This document shows, in pieces, positions 35,497 through 44,612 of a stretch of DNA of 64,000 nt. The position numbers were made by a program, and so were the translations under genes. Position 1 is the stretch's first letter; every line of letters begins with the position of its first letter. Under the pieces are notes generated by a model. The model did no database searches. It saw nothing but the letters and a program-made list of their open reading frames with translations, and was not told the DNA's origin. Origin of the DNA: JAFAHS01 sp046728175 (lineage in GTDB: Bacteria > Desulfobacterota > Binatia > Binatales > Binataceae); assembly GCA_046728175.1 (NCBI GenBank), contig JBKPEA010000026.1, positions 1-64,000 on the forward strand, read 5' to 3'.

Positions 35497-37245
35497 TCAC
35501 ACGCGCCGAATCAGAACCGACCGCAGGAACCGCGGGTCGATTTCCTTGCCCAGTTCGGCGAAGTCTTCCTCGAGAACGTTCAGACAAGAGTTCACGAAAT
35601 CCGCGCTGGCCAGGCGAGTAGCGTCATCGAGGTGTTCGTGTACGAGCCGCTGAACCGACGCACGGAACGACTCGCTGAGTCTTTCCGGCTTACCATTGCG
35701 TACGATGATTGCGCCGCGCAGCGCGGAGAGCCGAGATGATTCGATCGGTTCCGGCACCAGGTGGCCATCGAGCGCGTGGCGGGCCAAGGCCGTCAATAGG
35801 ATCTGGCTGAGGCGAACCTCACGGGCTGCGACCTCTGCGCGGAAAGCAGCGGATGCAATATCGATGTCGAGCAAGGCGCGGAACAGGGTCGGCATCGCGT
35901 CAACCTGGTCGAGAATTGCATAGCTCAGGTGTAGATCGCGCATGGTGCGGAAATCGCGCATCGCCACTGCGCCGGTTCCATCGAGCGCCGAATAAAAGCG
36001 CGGAAACCGTGCCAGAAACCCGCCAATTGCCTCGCGATAGGGAGAATCCAAATGGAAAACTTGCCGGGCGTTTTGTGGCCTGAGGCCGAGCCGCTCGATG
36101 GTATGTTCGGTTCGCCGGCGCAGATCGATCGTGAGACTCACACCGAGGCGGAACAGATGCTTGAGGTGCGTGTCGCGAAGGTGCTCGATTGCATTGGGCA
36201 GATCGCCACCCGCAAGATTTTCCAGGCCGAGATTCAGGTAGTGATGGGTAGTCGCGATCGCTTCGCGCACCGCATCCAGGTCACCGAAATCGACGGCCCG
36301 CGCAACCAGGACCTGGTTTGAGACCATCGCCATCTCGCTGCGGAGCTGTCGCTTCCCTTCCGCCGCAAAGCCTGCCGTCAGGGCCGCGTTGAGCAGTGAA
36401 TTGTCGCCGTCGGCGATTGCCGGAGCAGCATCGGGAGGAACGACCTCTTCGTCCCCAACCAGGTCCGCGCGGCTCGGCTTTTCGTAGCGATCGCGAATCG
36501 CCATGAAGTCGCGCGGATTCAGGTAGGCGAATACATCCTGCGCTTCGAAGTAGTCGGGGAATCCGCGGTCGCTGAGCCGCGCGCGGCGGAACTGGTAGGC
36601 CTGTTCCTCGAGTTCCGCTTCCACTCCCCAATAGACCTCCTCCATCAGGCCGGCAAAGTACTTGTATTCGCGTTCAAATGCTTCTTCCAGAAAATCGCCG
36701 ATCGCGGAGGTGATGTCGTCGTTGCGGATAAACTCGATCAGGTAGTGCTCGTCGAACTGCACGTAGCGATTCGAGGGAGGGTCCTCCGACAGCGAGGGAT
36801 CATCGAGGCGATGCACTTTGATGTAGCCGCGCAGGAGCAGCGCGACGATCTCCATGTCCAGTTCCATCAGCCCGTCGGCCATCCGCTTGCGTCCGGCTTC
36901 GGCGAGAGACTCGATCCATTCACGCATTCGGCCGAAGTTGGGACGGTCCTTGTTCCAGCAGTCCAGATCGAACAAGGACTTCACCTGCTCGGGGAGAGCG
37001 AGGCTCAGCAGATCGCTCGCGTCGGCGGAACCGATTTCCTTGAGCGTGTAGAACAGAGTCTCGGGCGAAAAGGACTGGACCAGTCGCTCGGCTTCGGGAG
37101 CCGAGAGGATCAGGTCGCGCTTCTGCCGGGCCGGAAGGCCGTACAGGAATTCCAGCTTTGCCTGGAAAGGCAGATTGAGAAATTCTGATGGATCCCGGCT
37201 TGGCATAACACGCGGGCCCGGCGACAACTCGCCGTTTCGGATCAA
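35497..37245 (-). CDS. DUF6178 family protein
   Basis: A 582-residue helical protein without signal or membrane segments. It matches, from memory, the DUF6178 family common in deltaproteobacteria: FLNLPFQAKLEFLYGLPA, LVQSFSPETLFYTLKEIG, DEHYLIEFIRNDD and AYLNPRDFMAIRD. The function is unknown. The start is uncertain between TTG 37245 and ATG 37206; neither has a strong ribosome-binding site at ideal spacing. It is divergent from thiD. Confidence 0.8.
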   Translation of the reverse strand: MIRNGELSPGPRVMPSRDPSEFLNLPFQAKLEFLYGLPARQKRDLILSAPEAERLVQSFSPETLFYTLKEIGSADASDLLSLALPEQVKSLFDLDCWNKDRPNFGRMREWIESLAEAGRKRMADGLMELDMEIVALLLRGYIKVHRLDDPSLSEDPPSNRYVQFDEHYLIEFIRNDDITSAIGDFLEEAFEREYKYFAGLMEEVYWGVEAELEEQAYQFRRARLSDRGFPDYFEAQDVFAYLNPRDFMAIRDRYEKPSRADLVGDEEVVPPDAAPAIADGDNSLLNAALTAGFAAEGKRQLRSEMAMVSNQVLVARAVDFGDLDAVREAIATTHHYLNLGLENLAGGDLPNAIEHLRDTHLKHLFRLGVSLTIDLRRRTEHTIERLGLRPQNARQVFHLDSPYREAIGGFLARFPRFYSALDGTGAVAMRDFRTMRDLHLSYAILDQVDAMPTLFRALLDIDIASAAFRAEVAAREVRLSQILLTALARHALDGHLVPEPIESSRLSALRGAIIVRNGKPERLSESFRASVQRLVHEHLDDATRLASADFVNSCLNVLEEDFAELGKEIDPRFLRSVLIRRV

Positions 37246-37353
37246 TACCTCGCTACCCGCGGATCGCGCAATGCGGGCTCGGACAAATGCGTGCTTTCGA
37301 ACGCTTTTCTGGTCGACTAGGTTCTGCTAGCGGCGGGTCACACAGGCGCAGTT

Positions 37354-38169
37354 ATGGTTAACAGTCAAGCCAGGAGCATAGTCCTTAGCATTGCGGGGAG
37401 TGACCCCGGTGGAGGCGGGGGGATTCAGGCCGACTTGAAGACCTTTGCCGCGCTCGGCGTCTATGGATATTCGGCCATCACCCAGGTTATCGCGCAGAAC
37501 AGCTCGACCGTGCGTGATATCGAGCGGGTCTCGCCTCGAATGATCGCGCGCCAGGTCGAGTTGCTTGTGCGGGAACGACGTCCCAATGAGATCAAGGTCG
37601 GAGCGTTGGGCGGCGCCGCGGCGGTGCGCAGCGTTGTGCGAGTGATCGAGAACCTGCGCCTCGCGGCGCCGGTGGTTGACCCGGTCATCGTGTCGAGTGC
37701 CGGGGTCAGGCTGCTCGATCGCGCCGGTGAGGCGGCGCTGGTCAAGTACCTGATTCCGCTCGCGAAAGTAATCACGCCCAATATCGCGGAAGCGCAAGCA
37801 CTGACCGGAATTCGAATTACCGACGATGAGCACATGTGTGCAGCGGCGGAGCGGTTAGTCGTGATGGGCGCGCGGGCGGTGGTCATTAAAGGTGGGCACC
37901 GCGGGGGTAGCGAGTCATCGGACCTGATGTTTGACGGCCACCACCTGCGTTGGCTGCGCACGCGGAGAATCGCCGGAACCGCGGCGCATGGGACTGGATG
38001 CGCATTTTCGGCGGCGATCGCTGCATACCTGGCGCGCGGTGCTGAGTTGGAAGCGGCAGTGGGCGATGCCAAGCGCTACGTGACCGCGGCCCTCAAGCGC
38101 TCCTTTAAGTTTGGACAAGGGCGTTCACTGCTGGAGCATTTTGTTGGTCTCCCCAGGCGCGGGAGTTGA
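37354..38169 (+). CDS. thiD: Hydroxymethylpyrimidine/phosphomethylpyrimidine kinase
   Basis: A 271-residue ribokinase-fold kinase that phosphorylates HMP and HMP-P in thiamine synthesis. Features are VLSIAGSDPGGGGGIQADLK at the N-terminus, FAALGVYGYSAITQVIAQNS, VDPVIVSSAGVRLL, ITPNIAEAQALTG, and the anion-hole/catalytic GTAAHGTGCAFSAAIAAYLA. No TPP riboswitch consensus was seen in the 108-bp upstream gap. thiE lies 12 kb away on the other strand. Confidence 0.93.
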   Translation: MVNSQARSIVLSIAGSDPGGGGGIQADLKTFAALGVYGYSAITQVIAQNSSTVRDIERVSPRMIARQVELLVRERRPNEIKVGALGGAAAVRSVVRVIENLRLAAPVVDPVIVSSAGVRLLDRAGEAALVKYLIPLAKVITPNIAEAQALTGIRITDDEHMCAAAERLVVMGARAVVIKGGHRGGSESSDLMFDGHHLRWLRTRRIAGTAAHGTGCAFSAAIAAYLARGAELEAAVGDAKRYVTAALKRSFKFGQGRSLLEHFVGLPRRGS

Positions 38170-38280
38170 GTTCCGAGAACGCGCGCACGTCCAGCTCCAA
38201 ATCTCGATCTCTTAAAACACGTTCCCCGCTTCCAGATGACGAGGCTTAGGTTGACGCGAACCACTAGCCAGTGCCGGGGA

Positions 38281-38305
38281 CTATTTAAAGGGTTGCTTTA
38301 AGTAG
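38281..38305 (-). terminator. Hairpin at the end of the formate dehydrogenase operon
   Basis: On the minus strand CTACTTAAAG (38305-38296), loop CAACC, then CTTTAAATAG (38290-38281) form a 10-bp stem with one G-U pair. It overlaps the NrfD stop codon at 38298-38300. The stem is AT-rich and no U-run follows, so it may slow transcription or stabilise the mRNA end rather than be a classical terminator. Confidence 0.35.
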
Positions 38306-39176
38306 AATCCGTGTTCGCGTGGTGTGGCAGCGTCACCAGGTAGTGTCGGGAGACCAAGGCGCCCACCAGGACGATAACGACGATGGCCGCGTCTACGGCG
38401 GGCGAACCTTTGGAAAGCGCACACAGGACTATCGGCAGTCCGAGGCCGACTACGATGAAAACTGTGTAGTGCAAACCTACGCGCAACGCCGTGGTGTGAG
38501 TTCCGAGGTCGCTCAGGTGGCCTGCCATGTCGACACGCCCCAGGATGCGCCGCACGGCAAGGGCGTTGAGCACCAACAGCCACATCAGGATAAAACGCAA
38601 GATGCGGGTCGCGCTCAAGTCGCCGGCACTTGACGCGATCGCAAGCATGACTGCAGCTCCCATCGAAATGGCCGACAGCGCGAATGCAGCCCCGAGCCAT
38701 CGCATGGTACGCCAACCGGGCTGCGCGGTGGTGCTGAACAGGACGCCTTTGTTAGCGGCGACGATGAGCGCCGGACTGAGACCGGCGATCCCAATGATCT
38801 GCATCACGGTGTTAGGCAGATTGAGAATCGAGGCCGCGAACGCGAGAAACGCGATGAAAGAAAAAAGGCCGATCGTCCATACGCCGACCGACATTGGAGA
38901 GTTCAGATTGAAAACTCGAAGCATGTGATGAAACCGCGCGGGGTCGCCCAGGTCTATGATCAGGCAGACGAGATCGGCGAGCATCAATGGAAAGACCGCG
39001 TAAAAAGCGGTGCGCGCAAGCGCATGCATCTCCTCGGGTCGAAGCAGCACGAACAACGCGGCCAGTGCGAACGTTCCCGAGGCCAGCGAGAGCAGAAATG
39101 TGTCCGCGGTGATCCATCCGTGCCAGGGCGGCGCTTTGGTGAGTACGCGAGGCGCAACCGTGGTTTCAGAACGCAT
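38298..39176 (-). CDS. NrfD/PsrC-type membrane subunit of formate dehydrogenase
   Basis: A 292-residue polytopic protein with eight or more membrane segments (for example FLLSLASGTFALAALFVLL, then AVFPLMLADLVCLIIDLG and FVVGLGLPIVLCA-like text). DLGDPARFHHMLRVFNLNSP is the conserved NrfD/PsrC loop. It anchors the enzyme and passes electrons to quinone. Its ATG overlaps the last codons of the iron-sulfur subunit gene by 11 bases. It is placed third in a catalytic-FeS-anchor operon, with no cytochrome b-type gamma subunit. Confidence 0.88.
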   Translation of the reverse strand: MRSETTVAPRVLTKAPPWHGWITADTFLLSLASGTFALAALFVLLRPEEMHALARTAFYAVFPLMLADLVCLIIDLGDPARFHHMLRVFNLNSPMSVGVWTIGLFSFIAFLAFAASILNLPNTVMQIIGIAGLSPALIVAANKGVLFSTTAQPGWRTMRWLGAAFALSAISMGAAVMLAIASSAGDLSATRILRFILMWLLVLNALAVRRILGRVDMAGHLSDLGTHTTALRVGLHYTVFIVVGLGLPIVLCALSKGSPAVDAAIVVIVLVGALVSRHYLVTLPHHANTDST

Positions 39177-40041
39177 GATTCAGCAGCGTTACAGCGATGA
39201 TTGCGGTCGCGAGCAGGGTTGCGAAGGCCGCGCGAAGGTAGTCGCCGCGCAGGTGGAGTTGCGGCCGCTCGGGCTCGCTCGGCAGTCCGTAGCTCTCGGG
39301 ACGATCGAGCAGAAGAAAAAAAGCATTCAACTCGGAATACGAAGGCGAGGGTGATTCTCCGTACAGGTACGCCGCGGAAACACCGCGCGTCGCCAGTTCC
39401 TCGACGCGCGTGTGCGCGCGCCTTCGCAATTCGTCGATCGGTCCGAACTGAATCGATCCGGTCGGGCACGCCTTGGCGCACGCCGGCGTCAGGTCATCGC
39501 GCTGGCGGTCATAGCACAGGGTGCACTTGTGCGCGTGGCCATCGATCGGACTGCGCGCGATCACCCCGAACGGACAGGCCGCCACGCAGTAGCCGCATCC
39601 GTTGCAGATATCGTTTTGCACATAGACGTTGGAAAACTCGTTGATGATGAGCGCGCCGGTCGGGCAGGCGATCGCACAGGGCGCCGCACTGCAGTGTTTG
39701 CAGACGTCGCTCATCATGAGCCATCGTCCCGCGGGACCCTTGTTCAGGGGCGTCTCGAGGTTGGCCGCCGCCGGGGCAGGTGGGTGCTCCGCGGGTGCGG
39801 GAAACTGTTCTACGAAGGTCACGTGACGCCACGTGGTGGCGGACAACATGCGGGTATTGTCGTAGCTGTCACCCGTGAAATGGAACCCGTCGGAGGGAAG
39901 CTGATTCCATTGTTTGCAGGCGACCTCGCACGCCTTGCAGCCTATGCAAAGGGTGGTGTCGGTAAAAAATCCGGTCGGGGCGCGCGGAGCAGGCGGGGCG
40001 GGGCGCCTAAATGGGTAGAGCAGGTCTTGCAGAAGGCCCAT
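39166..40041 (-). CDS. Formate dehydrogenase iron-sulfur (beta) subunit
   Basis: A 291-residue ferredoxin-like subunit with four Cys clusters for [4Fe-4S] centres: LCIGCKACEVACKQWN, VCKHCSAAPCAIACPTG, ICNGCGYCVAACPFG and CTLCYDRQRDDLTPACAKAC. A C-terminal hydrophobic helix (AAFATLLATAIIAVTLLNHAF) resembles that of FdnH and would pin it to the membrane. It transfers electrons from the molybdopterin subunit to the NrfD subunit. It is 50 bp downstream of the catalytic gene. Confidence 0.93.
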   Translation of the reverse strand: MGLLQDLLYPFRRPAPPAPRAPTGFFTDTTLCIGCKACEVACKQWNQLPSDGFHFTGDSYDNTRMLSATTWRHVTFVEQFPAPAEHPPAPAAANLETPLNKGPAGRWLMMSDVCKHCSAAPCAIACPTGALIINEFSNVYVQNDICNGCGYCVAACPFGVIARSPIDGHAHKCTLCYDRQRDDLTPACAKACPTGSIQFGPIDELRRRAHTRVEELATRGVSAAYLYGESPSPSYSELNAFFLLLDRPESYGLPSEPERPQLHLRGDYLRAAFATLLATAIIAVTLLNHAF

Positions 40042-40091
40042 CGATGGCCATTCTAGCGAGTCCGCGCCGCTACTTGTAATTCACCCCAGCG

Positions 40092-43000
40092 TCAGCCGCG
40101 ACGGCGCAGCCCCCACCATTGCAACCGACCTTCCGGCTGTGCCCATCGCGGAGTCTGCGGAATCGGTTGCGGACGGTTGGCGCGTGGTGCGACTTCCACC
40201 GCTACCGCCAATTTGCGATTCGTCAGCCGGCCGCTGCGCACGCTGCACGAGAACGCTTTTGCCTCGTGCATCCCCACGTTGGGGTCGGCCAGCAAGGCGG
40301 TGAGATCGTTAGCTATCGCGCCGACGGTTTCGCCCGCGTAGCCCCAGTGAATTGGCAGGCCGATCTGATGAACGATTCGGTTACTGAGACTCAATGGGCG
40401 GATTCGTCGGGTGACCATGGCGCGCGCTTCGATTTCGCCGCGCGGCGTTGAGACCACCATCCACCCCCGATGTCGGATGCCCTGCTCTTGGGCGAGTTCC
40501 GGGCTCAACTCGACGAACATCTCGGGCTGGAGCTCGTTGAGCCAGCTGTTGAACCGGCTCATCGGTCCCGAAAGGTAGTGCTCGGTCAACCGATAGGTGG
40601 TGGCGACGATTGGAAAATTGGGATCGACGCCAAGCGCGAGTCGATTTAACTCGCTGGGATATTCTTGCAGCGTGGGATTACTCTGCGTCTTGTACAGGGG
40701 GTTGGCCAATACCGATTCGCGCGGCTCGAAGTGTGCAGGTAGCGGGCCGTCTCTCACGCCGAACGGAGCGTATAACCATCCGCGTCCATCAGGGTGCATG
40801 ATAAACGGCGCGTCTCCGGCGATCGCTTGCATGTCGCGGGCGCCGACCGGGGGTCGATAGGTGGGAGGCTTGGCGGGCTCGAAGTCGGGAACGTCATTGC
40901 CGACCCAGCGCTGCTGCTGCTCATCCCACCAAACCAGTCGCTTACGCTCAGACCAGGGACGCCCGTCGGGATCCGCGGAAGCGCGGTTGTACATCACGCG
41001 TCGATTGGCCGGCCACGCAAACGCCCAATCGGGAGATGCCGATCCGACAATTCGCGGGTCGCGCGAGCGGGCCCGATTGCGGTCGTCTCGCGGAAAAACG
41101 CCGCTGTAGATCCAGGCACCGCACGCGGTCGATCCGTCATCCCGAAGCTCGTGGAAACCCGAGAGCAGGAGGCCATCGCTTAACCGTCGCCCGTTTATCT
41201 CCTTGAGTACCTTCTCGATGTCCGGCTCGTCGGCAATGCGGCTCAGGGTTCCGTCCGGGAGGCGCTGGGGATCGTCGCGGTCGTAGTTCCAGGTGAGGTT
41301 GCGGACCGGCGCATCCCGCTTGAGTGTGGAATCGCGGTACAACTCCTTTAACCGTTTGCCAAGCTGATAGAGGAACCATGCGTCCGAGCGGCAGTCGCCC
41401 GGTGGATCGACCGCCTTCTCGTGCCACTGAATCAGGCGCTCGGTATTGGTGAAGGTGCCGTCCTTTTCAGGGATTGAAGCCGCCGGCAGGAAGAACACCT
41501 CGGTCTTGATCTTTCCGGGATCATTGATGCTGGGGTCCGCGTACCAGAAATTGGCACTTTCATGCTCGAACCAATCCCGCACCACCAGCCAGTCGAGATT
41601 GCGCAGTGCGGCGCGATTGAGTTCCGCGTTGGGTGCGCCGGCAGCCGGATTCTGGCCAATCAGAAACAAGCCCCGAATGTCGCCCTGATACATCCGGAAA
41701 AACGCGGCCAACTGCGAGTAGTCGTCGTCTCTTTTCGGTAGCCACGAATATCCGAACTCATTCTCATGAGTGGCGGCGTCGCCGTACCAGGCTTTGAGAA
41801 GGCTTATCAGGAAGCGCGGCAGATACGCCCAGTACCCGGAGAAAGCGTCCTCCTGCCAAAAGCCCGCGGCGCGGTTGTTCAGCGCGTCTCCGAATCCTCG
41901 TCCGTTCTCGAGATACTCTGCGAGCGTCACGTGTTCCGCGACGGCCGCAGGTTGCGGGATATAGCCGGGGAGCAGATGGTAAAGAGTCGGGATATCGGTT
42001 GAGCCCTGGATGCTGCAATGGCCGCGCATTGCCATGATCCCCCCGCCCGGGCGTCCGATATTTCCGAGCAGCAGCTGGATTATGGCCGCCGCACGAATCA
42101 TCTGAACCCCGGTCGAGTGCTGAGTCCATCCGAGCGCATAGACGATCGAGCTGGTGCGCTCGCGGCCCGAGTTGCGCGCGAGCAATTCGGCGACGCGGAT
42201 CACCTCGGCCGAAGAGCATCCGCAGACCTGCGCGACGGCCTCCGGCGTGTAGCGGGAGAAATGGCGGCGCAGAACCTGAAACACGCATCGTGGGTGCAGC
42301 AAGGTCGGGTCCTGCTCGGGCTTCCCGTCCACACTCGCGATACTGTAACCCCACACCCCCGGCTCACCGTCGTAACGGTGGGTGGATGGATCAAAGCCGG
42401 CAAAGAAACCATCGCCGTCGTCAGCATCGACGTAGCTCTCGCCGACAATCGTTGCGGCGTTGGTGAAGCGCAACACGTATTCGTGAAACCATAGGTCGCG
42501 CTCCAGCAGGTAGTTGATAATTCCGCCCAGAAAGGCGATGTCGGAACCGGCGCGAATCGCGACGTAGATATCTGCCATGGCGGAGGTGCGCGTAAACCTC
42601 GGATCGACATGAATCAACTTGCCGCCCGCTTCGCGCGCTTTCAGGACCCAGCGGAAGCCGACCGGATGTGCTTCCGCCATGTTGGATCCCATGATCAGCA
42701 CGCAATCGCTGTTGGCGAGATCGCGCTGAAAGGTGGTCGCCGCTCCGCGTCCGAACGAGGCGCCCAGACCGGGCACCGAGGCGCTATGTCAGATGCGAGC
42801 CTGGTTTTCGACCGCGAGAATGCCGAGCCCACCCGTAAGGAGTTTCTTGATGAGATAGTTTTCTTCGTTGTCGAGAGTAGCGCCGCCCAGGTGCGCGATG
42901 GTCTTGAGGTGATTGACTTCCATTCCGTCGGCGAAGTTTTCGATGAAATCGCGGTCGCGAGCGTCCTTCACCAGATGTGCGATACGGTCCATGGCCCAAT

Positions 43001-43289
43001 CGAGTGGACGCTGCTCCCAATGGTCGCTGTAGGGCGCGCGGTACATGACTCGGCTTATCCGATGCGGGTTCGAAACCAGCTGAAAAGTATTTGCGCCCTT
43101 GGGGCACAGCGTGCCCTCGTTAATTGGGCTTTCCGGGTCGCCCTCGATATCGATGACCTCGCCGCCCTTGGTGTACACGTTCTGGCTGCATCCAACGGCA
43201 CAGTAGGGGCAAACGCTGTGCGATTTAGTCGCACCGCGCAAACGAGAATGCTTGTGAGTCGTATCGGGACTGACCGGCTGGCGATCCAT
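40092..43289 (-). CDS. fdhA: Selenocysteine-containing formate dehydrogenase catalytic subunit
   Basis: One 1065-residue molybdo/tungsto-bis-MGD enzyme oxidising formate to CO2, read through an in-frame TGA at 42789-42791. The N-terminal cluster motif is VCPYCAVGCSQNVYTKGG with TLCPKG; the site GILAVENQARI is followed by the TGA (residue 167) and then HSASVPGLGASFGRGAA, as in FdnG/FdhF-type selenoproteins. Downstream signatures include SNMAEAHPVGFRWVLKA, YALGWTQHSTGVQMIRA and NRIVHQIGLPIHWGY. The start ATG 43289 has GGAGGAAG. No Tat signal is visible, unlike FdnG, so the site is probably cytoplasmic. selA/B/C/D are not in the window. Confidence 0.93.
42759..42791 (-). promoter_or_regulatory. 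Bacterial SECIS element after the selenocysteine TGA
   Basis: Reading the minus strand, TGA (42791-42789) is followed by 18 bases and then the apical loop GGTCT (42770-42766). The loop is closed by a 7-bp stem, GGTGCCC (42777-42771) with GGGCGCC (42765-42759) and one G-U pair. The loop sequence and its distance from TGA closely match, from memory, the E. coli fdhF element recognised by SelB. This supports recoding rather than termination. Confidence 0.85.
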
Positions 43290-43342
43290 CGACGCTTCCT
43301 CCGGAGGTGCACGCTTTTCGGGGGCAGTGATAATCTACCATA

Positions 43343-44212
43343 GTGCCGGATTTTGGCAGCAAGACAACCCTGGAGCGCGCTACCCTGCGCTGGCGCGCGT
43401 CGCGCTTCAGGAATGGGCGGGATCTGCTCGCGGTCGAGGAACCGCTGGAGATTCGTCTGGCCGGGCGTCGCTTCACCGTCACAATGAGGACCCCGGGCCA
43501 CGACGAGGAGCTGGTCGCGGGATTTCTTTTCACCGAAGGATTTGTGAGCGCTGCGAACGAGATTGGCGAGATTCGGCGGGTGCGAGGCAGTGCCGGTAAG
43601 CCGGAGGCCAACGTCATCGACGTCATCTTGCACGTGCCGGTCGAGGCCTTGCGTAAACGGCTGCAACGCAACTTCGCGATGACCTCGAGTTGCGGACTCT
43701 GCGGCAAGACCTCCATCGAGGCGATCGAAAGGAGAATCGCTCCGCTTTCCCGCGGCCACGCCTCGCTCCAGGCAACGGTACTGACGAACCTGAGCGCCAA
43801 GATGCGTGCCGAGCAGTCAATTTTTGCCGACACCGGGGGAGTCCACGCCGCGGCCCTCTTCGACCGGTCCGGAGCTCTGCGCATGCTGCGCGAAGACATA
43901 GGGCGCCACAATGCGGTCGACAAGCTGGTCGGGTGGGCGATGGGTCGGAACACGCTGCCGCTCAGCGATGCGCTGGTGATGGTGAGTGGACGGTTGAGTT
44001 TCGAAATAGTCCAGAAAGTGGCGGCCGCCGGAGCACCGCTGCTGGCCGCGGTCTCGGCACCCTCGTCGCTGGCGGTGGAATTGGCGGACAAAGTCGGAAT
44101 CACTCTGCTGGGGTTCCTGCGCGATGGCGCGTTCAACGTATACACGCATCCCGAGCGCGTGACCGGACCCGCATGCGGTGGAACTGGGCTCGCGAGGGGC
44201 CGCGCAAAATAG
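43343..44212 (+). CDS. fdhD: Formate dehydrogenase accessory sulfurtransferase FdhD
   Basis: A 289-residue FdhD protein that transfers sulfur from a cysteine desulfurase to the Mo/W cofactor of formate dehydrogenase. The catalytic Cys loop is MTSSCGLCGKTS; other marks are VEEPLEIRLAGRRFTVTMRT, GHDEELVAGFLFTEG, FADTGGVHAAALF and REDIGRHNAVDKL. It starts at GTG 43343 and is divergent from fdhA with 53 bp between starts, so both promoters share this short region. Confidence 0.94.
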   Translation: MPDFGSKTTLERATLRWRASRFRNGRDLLAVEEPLEIRLAGRRFTVTMRTPGHDEELVAGFLFTEGFVSAANEIGEIRRVRGSAGKPEANVIDVILHVPVEALRKRLQRNFAMTSSCGLCGKTSIEAIERRIAPLSRGHASLQATVLTNLSAKMRAEQSIFADTGGVHAAALFDRSGALRMLREDIGRHNAVDKLVGWAMGRNTLPLSDALVMVSGRLSFEIVQKVAAAGAPLLAAVSAPSSLAVELADKVGITLLGFLRDGAFNVYTHPERVTGPACGGTGLARGRAK

Positions 44213-44612
44213 GGGGCTTCCACGCGACAGTCGGCGAGACCTTTTTGAGCCTCGAGGTCAACAACCGGCCCGTGACCGGGTCCTACGCGATGCCTTGGGC
44301 GCAGTCATAACTGCATCGACTCGACGGTCGGCGTTCCGCATCGCGCGCTTGCGTCACATCAGCTTGTCGCTTAACCCCGAATATTCGCGTGAACAAAAGC
44401 GGGTTGCATCTCGTGGTAAGCAACCTCCGGGGAGCTCGCGAAGCGACCGGACTTGCGGGCGGCCCCGTCATCAACCCCTCGACCGAGGCCGCACTCGACG
44501 TGATGATCGTGGGCGTGATCGACACCGCGGCGCAACACCTTCGCTTTGCGCCGAGCCAGAACGATTCGCCCTACTTGAGCGGCCCTGAACCGGGGCGATA
44601 GTCTAGGTGGTA
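44213..44612. other. Intergenic region, no confident gene
   Basis: About 400 bases after fdhD. A forward frame from GTG 44389 to 44601 would encode 70 residues (MNKSGLHLVVSNLRGARE...), without ribosome-binding site or recognisable family. It is probably non-coding and includes the promoter of the radical SAM gene. Confidence 0.35.

Noticed and set aside
37246..37353. Possible TPP riboswitch before thiD
   Set aside because: The conserved thi-box elements were not found in the 108-bp gap.
44389..44601. 70-codon forward frame before the radical SAM gene
   Set aside because: GTG start without ribosome-binding site and no family similarity; left as intergenic.
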